A stretch of DNA of 17,781 nt from an uncultured Prevotella sp. (GTDB taxonomy: Bacteria > Bacteroidota > Bacteroidia > Bacteroidales > Bacteroidaceae), in the NCBI GenBank assembly GCA_900769275.1, contig CAAGGA010000137.1:1-17781 (forward strand). The letters are read 5' to 3'. Under the pieces are notes generated by a model. The model was not told the DNA's origin and ran no database searches. It saw only the letters and a program-made list of their open reading frames with translations. A program made the translations under genes and the position numbers. The stretch's first letter is position 1, and every line of letters starts with the position of its first letter. Positions 6,234 to 13,281 of this stretch are shown here, in pieces.

Positions 6234-9194
6234 ATGAAAAAAGAAATTACATACTGCATCATTATGATGCTGATTATGGTTCTGCCTCCCATGGCAAATG
6301 CCGTGGAGAGGCAGAAAGTGTGTTTCAATTCGGATTGGAGACTGAAAGTAGGCGACGATGCGGATGCACGCCTGACGGAGTATGATGACAGTGACTGGAG
6401 GCAGGTCACGTTACCATACGCTTTCAATGGTGACGAGGCTTTTAAGAGAGATATCGTCAATCTTACCGACACGATAGCGTGGTACAGGAAGCATTTTACG
6501 TGGGATGGAGATAAGGAGACGAAGGCATTCATAGAATTTGAGGGCGTCAGACAGGGTGCCGACTTCTACCTCAATGGGAAACATCTTGGCATGAGTGAGA
6601 ACGGGGTGATGGCTTGCGGTTTTGACCTCACGCCTTATCTGCTAAAGGGAGAGAACGTCATTGCCGTCAGATGTGACAATGATTGGCGTTACCGCTCACG
6701 CAAACATGACAGTCCATACCAATGGAATGACAAGAATTTCAACGCTAACTACGGTGGCATTCCTAAGAATGTGTTCTTGCATGTCACGGGCAGGGTGTAT
6801 CAGACGTTGCCTTTGTATAGCGACCTTGGCACTACGGGAACCTACGTCTATGCTACGGATTACGACATCACTGCTCGTAAGGCTACGGTAAACGTGGAGT
6901 CGCAGGTGAGAAATGAGAGTGGGAAGGACGTACGTCTCTCGCTCGTAGTGGAGGTTACTGACATTGAGGGGAAAAGAATAGCTTTAATGCAAGGACGGGA
7001 GACGACAATTAAGGCAGGAGAGACAATAGTGATGAGTGCAGGGCAACGATTGTCGGATTTGCATTTCTGGTCATGGGGATATGGCTATCTGTACAAGGTA
7101 AAGACGATGCTGAGAGACGGAAAGGGTAGGGTTGTCGATGCTGTCACTACGAGAACCGGTTTTCGCAAGACTCGTTTTGCCGAGGGAAAGATATGGCTCA
7201 ATGACAGGGTTATAATGATGCACGGATATGCTCAGCGCACTTCCAACGAATGGCCGGGCGTGGGTCTCTCTGTCCCTGCATGGCTCAGTGATTACAGTAA
7301 TGGGCTTATGGTAGAGTCGGGAGGCAACATCGTGAGGTGGATGCACGTCACTCCCTGGAAGCAGGACGTAGAGTCGTGTGACCGTGTGGGACTGATACAG
7401 GCCATGCCGGCTGGTGATGCAGAGAAAGACGTGACAGGACCACGTTGGAATCAGCGTGTGGAACTGATGCGCGATGCCGTAATCTACAATCGCAACAATC
7501 CCTCTGTCCTTTTCTACGAGGGAGGCAATGAGAGCATATCGCGTGAGCATATCATGGAACTGAAACGGATACGTGATGAGTATGACCCTCACGGAGGGCG
7601 TGCCGTAGGGTCGCGTGAGATGCTGGATATTGACGAGTCGGAATACGGAGGCGAGATGCTTTACATCAACAAGTCGGGCAAGCATCCTATGTGGGCAATG
7701 GAGTATTGTCGAGATGAGGGGTTGCGCAAGTATTGGGATGAATACTCATATCCTTATCATAAGGAGGGTGAGGGCCCGCTTTACCGTGGGAAGCCTGCTG
7801 ACGAATATAATCACAATATGGATGAGTTTGCCATAGAGATGGTGCGCCGTTGGGAGGAATACTGGAGAGAGCGTCCCGGAGGAGGCAGACGCTCGTCGGC
7901 TGGCGGAGCAAAGATAGTGTTCAGCGACACGAATACGCATCATCGTGGAGAATCAAGCTATCGCACAAGTGGCGTGGTGGATGCTATGCGCCTGCCTAAG
8001 GATGCGTTCTACGTGCATCAGGTGATGTGGGACGGATGGGTAGAGCCGGAACGTCCTCGCACGCATATCCTGTCCCATTGGAACTATAATCCCGGTACTC
8101 GGAAAGACGTTCATGTCGTTTCCAATGCCGATGAGGTGGAACTTTTCATCAACGGCGTGAGCAGAGGAAAGGGAAAACGCAGTTATCAGTATCTCTTCAC
8201 GTTTGAGGATGTGGAGTTTGAGAGTGGAATGATAGAGGCTGTGGCGAGTAACGGCAGCAGCGACAGCATTGAGACGGCTGGCGAACCGTATGCCCTCCGC
8301 TTAAAGGCGATAGAGAACCCGGAGGGAATGAAGGCAGACGGTGCCGACATGGCTCTCGTGGAAGTGGAGGTGGTGGATGACAAGGGTCGGCGTTGTCCTC
8401 TTGATGACCGCAATGTTGCTTTCCACATCAGGGGAGAGGGGGAATGGATAGGAGGCATTGCAACCAAGGATAAGACGACCAACTGCGTGGGAAGCACGGA
8501 GCTTCCTGTAGAGTGTGGTGTCAACCGTGCTTTGATTCGCTCTACCTGCACGCCGGGCAAGATTTATGTGGCGGCGGAAGCGGAGGGCGTTCTGTCCGCC
8601 TCGCTGACCTTGCAGACAGCAGCCCATAACCCGGAGTCATTGCCACAAATGACCCTGCCTTGCTCTCTCGTAAGGGGAGAGACCCCTGTCACGCCCTCCT
8701 ACACCGACCGTTATCGCAGCATCGGTATCAGGCAGGTCGAGGCAGGATGCAATAATGATATGGCGAAAGCATCCTGTGATGATAACGAACTGAGCGAATG
8801 GAAAAGTGACGGAAAGCGTGAAAACGCATGGATAACGTATCATCTGGAACATCCTGCCGCTGTCGGGAAGATTACCTTGAAGCTCACGGGGTGGAGAACC
8901 CTGCACTATCCTCTTGAGATATACGCCGACGGGCAGAAAGTATGGGAGGGCGTGACGACTCCGTCGTTAGGCTACTTCCACATCGACATTGACCGCCCCG
9001 TCACCTCTTCCGCCATTACGGTAAGGATGACCGCCCCGTCTTCTACACGTATGGAGAAAGGCGATACCGCCGAATTGGCAGGTGGAAAGGCGGGTGAACT
9101 GGACCGCATTGCCGCTACCAAGTCGGCGGTCACCCTCCGTATTGTGGAGGTGGATTTGCTGGAGAGGATTACTTCCTCACCTTCTTTCCATTGA
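6234..9194 (+). CDS. Exported multi-domain GH2 glycoside hydrolase, probable beta-galactosidase
   Basis: The 986-residue product has a signal peptide (MKKEITYCIIMMLIMVLPPMANA). A GH2 sugar-binding domain (about 30-190), an Ig-like domain (about 195-305) and a TIM barrel (about 310-600) follow. E433 in FYEGGNES fits the GH2 acid/base in the NE motif, and E490 in MWAMEYC is the best candidate nucleophile. The spacing of 57 residues is shorter than in E. coli LacZ, so that assignment is tentative. Downstream lie a DUF4982-like domain (about 605-660, WNYNPGTRKDVHVVSN and DEVELFINGVSRG), a GH2 C5-type Ig domain (about 685-785, MKADGADMALVEVEVVDDKG) and a discoidin/F5-8C-like module (about 829-975) that may bind glycan. 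In a GH31-GH3 context, beta-galactosidase acting on galactosylated xyloglucan side chains is plausible. The last codons overlap the convergent CotH gene by 26 bp. Confidence 0.9.
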   Translation: MKKEITYCIIMMLIMVLPPMANAVERQKVCFNSDWRLKVGDDADARLTEYDDSDWRQVTLPYAFNGDEAFKRDIVNLTDTIAWYRKHFTWDGDKETKAFIEFEGVRQGADFYLNGKHLGMSENGVMACGFDLTPYLLKGENVIAVRCDNDWRYRSRKHDSPYQWNDKNFNANYGGIPKNVFLHVTGRVYQTLPLYSDLGTTGTYVYATDYDITARKATVNVESQVRNESGKDVRLSLVVEVTDIEGKRIALMQGRETTIKAGETIVMSAGQRLSDLHFWSWGYGYLYKVKTMLRDGKGRVVDAVTTRTGFRKTRFAEGKIWLNDRVIMMHGYAQRTSNEWPGVGLSVPAWLSDYSNGLMVESGGNIVRWMHVTPWKQDVESCDRVGLIQAMPAGDAEKDVTGPRWNQRVELMRDAVIYNRNNPSVLFYEGGNESISREHIMELKRIRDEYDPHGGRAVGSREMLDIDESEYGGEMLYINKSGKHPMWAMEYCRDEGLRKYWDEYSYPYHKEGEGPLYRGKPADEYNHNMDEFAIEMVRRWEEYWRERPGGGRRSSAGGAKIVFSDTNTHHRGESSYRTSGVVDAMRLPKDAFYVHQVMWDGWVEPERPRTHILSHWNYNPGTRKDVHVVSNADEVELFINGVSRGKGKRSYQYLFTFEDVEFESGMIEAVASNGSSDSIETAGEPYALRLKAIENPEGMKADGADMALVEVEVVDDKGRRCPLDDRNVAFHIRGEGEWIGGIATKDKTTNCVGSTELPVECGVNRALIRSTCTPGKIYVAAEAEGVLSASLTLQTAAHNPESLPQMTLPCSLVRGETPVTPSYTDRYRSIGIRQVEAGCNNDMAKASCDDNELSEWKSDGKRENAWITYHLEHPAAVGKITLKLTGWRTLHYPLEIYADGQKVWEGVTTPSLGYFHIDIDRPVTSSAITVRMTAPSSTRMEKGDTAELAGGKAGELDRIAATKSAVTLRIVEVDLLERITSSPSFH
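9169..9194. other. Convergent 3' overlap of GH2 and CotH genes
   Basis: The GH2 stop (TGA, 9192-9194, plus strand) lies inside the last codons of the CotH gene, whose stop is at 9171-9169 on the minus strand. The two coding sequences share 26 bp, and the GH2 C-terminus (TSSPSFH) is the antisense reading of the T9SS signal end (GKKVRK). There is no intergenic terminator, so the transcripts must overlap or terminate by another means. Confidence 0.9.
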
Positions 9195-11379
9195 TGATAT
9201 AGATACCAGGTGCGAGGGAAGAGCCTTCGGGCAGGCGGCGACCGTCAATGGTGAAGATACCCTTGCGGCGGTCTGACAATTGTGAAGCGGGGATGTCATG
9301 AATTGCTGTAGTCAGTTCCTTAATGACAAAAGTGTGCTGGATTGCGGCACTCCAGTCGCTGCCGTTCTTGGTGATGGCACGCAGAGTGAAGGTATCTCCG
9401 CCATTGCTGTCATATCCGGCGAGGATGTTTTTGCCGGAAGACTTGCAAACGGTGGCAGACAGTCTGCCTTTCTCGTCAGTCAGCCATGATACGGGGGGAG
9501 TACCGTCAAGGGTATAATAGACCGTGCCTGAGGCTTTTAGGGTCACGATGTCATTGATGGAAATGGTGTCAGCGGCAGAAGTCTCTGTGTCGTTGATACA
9601 GAGTCTCGGTTCTTCAGTCCGGGAATACCAGCCCTTGTCCTTGAGTTGCTGTACGACATTCCCCGTGCGATAGGGGAAATAGGATGTTTTCAGGCGGTTA
9701 CGCTCTGTCATGAAGCGACCGTCCACGGTGTTCAGTTTGCCAGCAGAGGTGTAGGGATGCACGTCACGGCGATAGTCTCCCCATCTCGCGGCCTCGTCGT
9801 ACAGAGGGTATTGGATGATGCTGTACAGGCTGTCCCATACCTCTTCCGCTTTTTCTGCCGTGAGCATGCCGCCATGCCTTACAAGGTGCATATATGCTCT
9901 GTCCATGTATCTGTGGCGGAATGCCTGACACTCCATGAGGTTGCGCAGTATCTCTGTCGGGGAACTGCTGTTATATGTGCCGAGAACGTTGTCGTTAGGA
10001 TTGTGGAATATCATCTCGGTGTCCCAGCATATAAAGCGGAAACCGGTTGTCCCCTTTACCCTGTTACGAAAGGCGAGCCAGTTGTGATGGTCCCAATCTG
10101 TATTGCCTCCGTATTGGTTTATCAGCATATAGTCGATAAAGTTATCGACATCAAGTAGCACTTCTGCATCCTTTACCGCCTTTCCCTCTTCATCTACACC
10201 GATGAGCTGGCGATATTTTGCAATGTCGTTGGGTACTTCTCTTGTCAAGGCAGTCATTTCTTTCCATTTGTCTATGGTTCCGTCACCGGCCTCAATCCAT
10301 GCTCCGCCGTATTCCTCTACCTTGATTACGTCATAGTCCTCTTTCTTTCCGCCGAAGTTACTGCTGCAGTAATAGTCGTCCACACGCTCAGCGATGTTGT
10401 ACATTCCCCAATAGAGACCATTGATATAGACATGGACGTAGAGTCCGCGTGAACAAGGGTTACCCATAAGGCGCTGGATGTTTCTTGCCCACATGTCTCG
10501 TGAATACTGCGCTCTTACACGGTTATCATCGCTCCAGTGCTGCCATGAGTTGCCGAAACCGCACCTTAGTACGAGCTTGTCGAACTTGGAGGGTCCTCCG
10601 TCGGGGAATACCTTGTATTTCAGTTTGCTTGGTCCGTAATTGCTCTTGAACATCAGTCTCAGGGAGTGCTTAGGGTTTTTCTCCGCCAGACGGCTGTGCC
10701 CTCCGTGTATCTTGATGCCGCAGTCAATGGTGATGTCATGCCCATAGCTGCCTCCGAAGAGTTCCATGGAGATGGGGCGTTCCCAGTCTCTGCCCTCTCC
10801 GGAACCTACCGGTGCTCCGGTGTATATGTATATGCCTCCCGTCTGTTCGTCAAGTTCCTTACTGAAGAAATTGTCTTTGTCGGTCACTATGGACAAGGTA
10901 GGTATGGCAGAAAGCCCCTCTGTTATCTTGCTTTTTAGGTTTTCGTCGCCTGTCATCTCCGGATCCATCTCATAGTCAGCCTTTGCCGTACCCTTTATGG
11001 AAGCGTATGCTCCCCAGGTTGTGGGGTAACCGCTCGGGGTATTTGTCTGGTTCAGTGTGGCAGAGGGGATGACGTACGTCGCTGTGGTGACTCCTGACAC
11101 CATCTCGTCGCCTTTGAATATTGCTGCCCTTATCACGGTGGTCTTGTCGATTCTGATTTTTTCCGTGTAGGTGGAGGATGTGGAACCCGGCACGTTGCCC
11201 AGACGTGAGTATCTGATGCACTCGCCTTCTCCCAATGTCCCTCCATCGACCGACATGGTCAGGAAGAACGGTTTTGTGATTACTCCGTGTTTCTTGTTGA
11301 ACACCACCTCTTTTGCCGATGCGCTGAAGACGAATAAGGCCATGGTGAGGAGGAGAATAAGTCTGTTTCTGTTTAGCAT
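9169..11379 (-). CDS. CotH-kinase-family exported protein with T9SS sorting domain
   Basis: This 736-residue protein has a signal peptide (MLNRNRLILLLTMALFVFSASA). An N-terminal beta domain like the Fn3-associated/chitobiase C-terminal type covers about residues 24-105. The CotH kinase-like core (about 158-500) shows IKIHGGHSR (223-230), FGNSW (275-279), YVHVYINGLYWGMYNIAERVD, GGNTDWDHHNW (424-434) and ICWDTEMIF (450-458). A chitobiase/hexosaminidase C-terminal-like domain follows (about 612-685, VYYTLDGTPP). The end (704-736, IFTIDGRR then LAPGIYIINGKKVRK) is a typical type-A T9SS sorting signal, so the protein is probably exported across the outer membrane and surface-bound or released. CotH of Bacillus is a spore-coat protein kinase; the role of Bacteroidota members is unknown. 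No -7 box is visible upstream, so it may be co-transcribed with the M23 gene. Confidence 0.9.
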   Translation of the reverse strand: MLNRNRLILLLTMALFVFSASAKEVVFNKKHGVITKPFFLTMSVDGGTLGEGECIRYSRLGNVPGSTSSTYTEKIRIDKTTVIRAAIFKGDEMVSGVTTATYVIPSATLNQTNTPSGYPTTWGAYASIKGTAKADYEMDPEMTGDENLKSKITEGLSAIPTLSIVTDKDNFFSKELDEQTGGIYIYTGAPVGSGEGRDWERPISMELFGGSYGHDITIDCGIKIHGGHSRLAEKNPKHSLRLMFKSNYGPSKLKYKVFPDGGPSKFDKLVLRCGFGNSWQHWSDDNRVRAQYSRDMWARNIQRLMGNPCSRGLYVHVYINGLYWGMYNIAERVDDYYCSSNFGGKKEDYDVIKVEEYGGAWIEAGDGTIDKWKEMTALTREVPNDIAKYRQLIGVDEEGKAVKDAEVLLDVDNFIDYMLINQYGGNTDWDHHNWLAFRNRVKGTTGFRFICWDTEMIFHNPNDNVLGTYNSSSPTEILRNLMECQAFRHRYMDRAYMHLVRHGGMLTAEKAEEVWDSLYSIIQYPLYDEAARWGDYRRDVHPYTSAGKLNTVDGRFMTERNRLKTSYFPYRTGNVVQQLKDKGWYSRTEEPRLCINDTETSAADTISINDIVTLKASGTVYYTLDGTPPVSWLTDEKGRLSATVCKSSGKNILAGYDSNGGDTFTLRAITKNGSDWSAAIQHTFVIKELTTAIHDIPASQLSDRRKGIFTIDGRRLPEGSSLAPGIYIINGKKVRK

Positions 11380-11436
11380 GATTTCTTGTGGATTTAGGTA
11401 AGTTGTCTTAGGTTTTGTCTGTTTCTATTAAATGCT

Positions 11437-11522
11437 TCTTACTATCGTCTTTTTTTTGTTTTATTCCTCATCTCTTGTTTTCTTCCCTCATCTCTTTTTT
11501 TTTCTTCCCTTTTTTTTCTTTG
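11437..11522. repeat. Homopyrimidine/homopurine tract between M23 and CotH genes
   Basis: The 144-bp gap between the two minus-strand genes is dominated by a plus-strand pyrimidine run (T8, T9 and T8 blocks with CTTCCC spacers), so the mRNA would be strongly purine-rich. A CCTCATCTCTT unit occurs twice (11467 and 11486 regions), suggesting slippage or local duplication. No gene, promoter or hairpin terminator is seen in 11380-11523. Confidence 0.7.
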
Positions 11523-11523
11523 G

Positions 11524-12633
11524 TCATTGCTTCAATATAGCTACCCCGCCGTTCTTCTTGAACTGAAGGGTGTGTTTCTGAAGACTGTTGTGAGCGTAGT
11601 CGAGTACATAGTTGGGATTGAAAGTCCTGCCATTAATGCGCGTCTCGAAATGCAGGTGTTCGGTAGTGGCACGTCCTGTACGTCCTGTCAGTCCTATCAC
11701 GTCACCGGCCTTTACCTTGTCTCCCACGTTGACGTAGTTCTTGCTGTTGTGGGAATAGCGTGTCTCCAGTCCGTTGGCATGGCGCAGGGTGATACATTTG
11801 CCGTATCCGGAGAAGTTTCCCGACTGCACGACGAGACCGTCAAAGACGGCATATATCTCCTTGTTGGGAGCATTCTTGATATCTACTCCCGAATGTCTTC
11901 GCTTGCCTCCGTATCCGCTGATGACGTGAGAATCATCGAGAGGATAATGGAATGACTTTATGGCGGCAAGGTCCAGCCGATATACGGCTTTGTCACCGAA
12001 GGGGTTGTTGGTGTCCATACTCATCCCTTTGAGCTCGTTGTCCTTCGGCTCTTTCCGCGAAGTCTTTACCTCAATGCCCTGCTCTGTCTTCCTGAACGTC
12101 ACCGTCTGACGGCGGAGGGCGTGTCCCTTTGGCTCGACAATAGTCTCGGGGTTGATTTTCCTTCCATTCACCATGATGCTGAAAAGGCAATAAACCCTGT
12201 TGCCGGTACCGCCGACGATGGCAATGGTCTGACCTGCTTTCACCTTGTCGCCTACTTTTACGAGGTTCTGGGCATTGTGCCCATAGACAGTCTCCAGGCC
12301 ATTGGCGTGACGTATCACGATGACATGACCGAATGTGGCGTGGTTGCGCGACAGACGCACCGTTCCCGAAAACATTGCCTTTACAGCGTCACCGCGGCTT
12401 GTCTCTATCTCCATGTCGGATGCGGTAACGTTCTCTGCTCTGCCTACAGGGAGGGGAAACGAGTATTCTCCATTTTTATATTGAGAGAAATCCACCTGAA
12501 ATACGGGCGAATGAGAGAATAGTCCCGGCGTCTCTATACTTATCTGTTGCTGTTCGAGAGGAGTAAAGTCAATGATGGCGTATGATGTTATGAGGGATAG
12601 TAGAAACAATATCGTGAATAGAAATCTCTGCAT
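11524..12633 (-). CDS. Exported M23 (LytM) protein with two peptidase domains, first one degenerate
   Basis: The 369-residue protein begins with a hydrophobic signal or anchor (MQRFLFTILFLLSLITSYAI). Two LytM-like domains follow. The C-terminal one (about 235-345) keeps the zinc ligands and catalytic residues of lysostaphin-type endopeptidases: H247 and D251 in RRHSGVD, H295 in RYSHN, and H326 and H328 in EHLHFE. The N-terminal one (about 56-165) keeps the fold signature (RHANGLETVYGHN, VGDKVKAGQTIAIVGGTG) but lacks the HxxxD and HxH ligands (DMEIET and CLFSIM at the equivalent places). The likely role is cutting peptidoglycan cross-bridges or regulating other cell-wall enzymes in the periplasm. 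The gene is divergent from clpS and has its own -7 box 53 nt upstream. Confidence 0.92.
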   Translation of the reverse strand: MQRFLFTILFLLSLITSYAIIDFTPLEQQQISIETPGLFSHSPVFQVDFSQYKNGEYSFPLPVGRAENVTASDMEIETSRGDAVKAMFSGTVRLSRNHATFGHVIVIRHANGLETVYGHNAQNLVKVGDKVKAGQTIAIVGGTGNRVYCLFSIMVNGRKINPETIVEPKGHALRRQTVTFRKTEQGIEVKTSRKEPKDNELKGMSMDTNNPFGDKAVYRLDLAAIKSFHYPLDDSHVISGYGGKRRHSGVDIKNAPNKEIYAVFDGLVVQSGNFSGYGKCITLRHANGLETRYSHNSKNYVNVGDKVKAGDVIGLTGRTGRATTEHLHFETRINGRTFNPNYVLDYAHNSLQKHTLQFKKNGGVAILKQ

Positions 12634-12685
12634 TTGTTATAGGCTGATAAAGGGAATTGCTTCCTTTTTTTTACAAAAAACGTTA

Positions 12686-12693
12686 CAAAGGTA
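12686..12693 (-). promoter_or_regulatory. Putative -7 box of the M23 gene (minus strand)
   Basis: Read on the minus strand this is TACCTTTG, matching TAnnTTTG, 53 nt before the M23 start codon. It forms an exact 8-bp inverted repeat with the plus-strand -7 box at 12716-12723, 22 bp apart, so the two promoters are back to back and their -33 regions fall over each other. Confidence 0.65.
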
Positions 12694-12715
12694 ATAAAAA
12701 TAAAAAACTTTTCCA

Positions 12716-12723
12716 TACCTTTG
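12716..12723 (+). promoter_or_regulatory. Putative -7 box of the clpS-clpA-aat cluster
   Basis: TACCTTTG followed by CATC is a textbook Bacteroidota -7 region. It lies 106 nt before the clpS start, giving a leader of about 95 nt. No TTG lies at the usual 19-nt spacing; that position falls in the facing minus-strand -7 box region. Confidence 0.65.
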
Positions 12724-12817
12724 CATCTTGAATTATGTTTTTTTGTATTTTTTCATCTCGTTTCGTCCTTATTTTTGGCAGGCGAAACGTGTATGGGGAT
12801 GTGTGTAAAGATAAAGT

Positions 12818-12824
12818 AAGGAGG
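12818..12824 (+). promoter_or_regulatory. Strong Shine-Dalgarno of clpS
   Basis: AAGGAGG lies 5 nt before the ATG at 12830. A near-perfect anti-SD match is unusual for Bacteroidota, where most genes lack one, and it fixes the clpS start. Confidence 0.75.
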
Positions 12825-12829
12825 AAATA

Positions 12830-13144
12830 ATGGGACAGACTCAGCAAGAAGTAAGACAAAGAACTGACATTTGGTTTGATAGACCGGACAATTTTGTTGT
12901 CCTAATGCACAACGATGACTTTACGACAATGGAGTTTGTGGTCAGAGTGCTCAAATCCGTATTCTCCAAGAAAGACTATGAGGCAGAGGCTTTGATGCTT
13001 ACGGTCCACAAGAAAGGAGAGGCTGTCGTGGGAAAATATTCTCGCGATATGGCTGAGAGCAAATGTAAAAAAGCCATGATGATGGCGCGACAAGAGGGAT
13101 TCCCCTTCAAGGTTACCTGCGAACGGGAATTGACAAGATTGTAG
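12830..13144 (+). CDS. clpS: ATP-dependent Clp protease adaptor ClpS
   Basis: The 104-residue protein matches the ClpS core. VVLMHNDDFTTMEFVVRVLKSVF (about 23-45) holds the NDD-FT N-degron pocket residues and the long helix, followed by VHKKGEAVVGKYSRDMAESK and the C-terminal GFPFKVTCERE. ClpS binds proteins with destabilising N-terminal residues (Leu, Phe, Tyr, Trp) and delivers them to ClpA for unfolding and degradation by ClpP in the cytoplasm. Length is typical. The clpA gene lies 137 bp downstream with a T/G hairpin element between them, so the two are likely in one transcript. Confidence 0.97.
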   Translation: MGQTQQEVRQRTDIWFDRPDNFVVLMHNDDFTTMEFVVRVLKSVFSKKDYEAEALMLTVHKKGEAVVGKYSRDMAESKCKKAMMMARQEGFPFKVTCERELTRL

Positions 13145-13146
13145 TG

Positions 13147-13244
13147 TCTGCTTGTTTTGTTGTCTTGTTCTTTGGTTGACAGTATTCGACTCAATTGCGG
13201 CACAGCCAACAAGACAACCAAACAACTAAACAACCAAACAACCC
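13147..13244. repeat. T/G-to-A/C inverted repeat between clpS and clpA (element C)
   Basis: A T/G-rich left arm begins a few bases after the clpS stop (13147-13178). The complex centre at 13176-13203 is the reverse complement of the element A centre (259-286) with three mismatches in 28. An A/C-only right arm (13206-13244, ACAACCAAA and ACAACTAAA units) ends about 38 nt before the clpA start. The arms can pair into a long imperfect hairpin in the mRNA. Confidence 0.85.
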
Positions 13245-13281
13245 CAACCCACACCCATTACTCCATAACCGAAAAAAAGAC

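Noticed and set aside
9646..10158. Plus-strand open frame of 170 codons antisense to CotH
   Set aside because: The CotH core is unambiguous on the other strand; the product resembles no family I know.
13195..13281. N-terminal extension of ClpA starting MRHSQQDNQ
   Set aside because: It starts in the centre of element C and is composed of A/C-repeat codons; the Clp N-domain aligns from ATG 13282.
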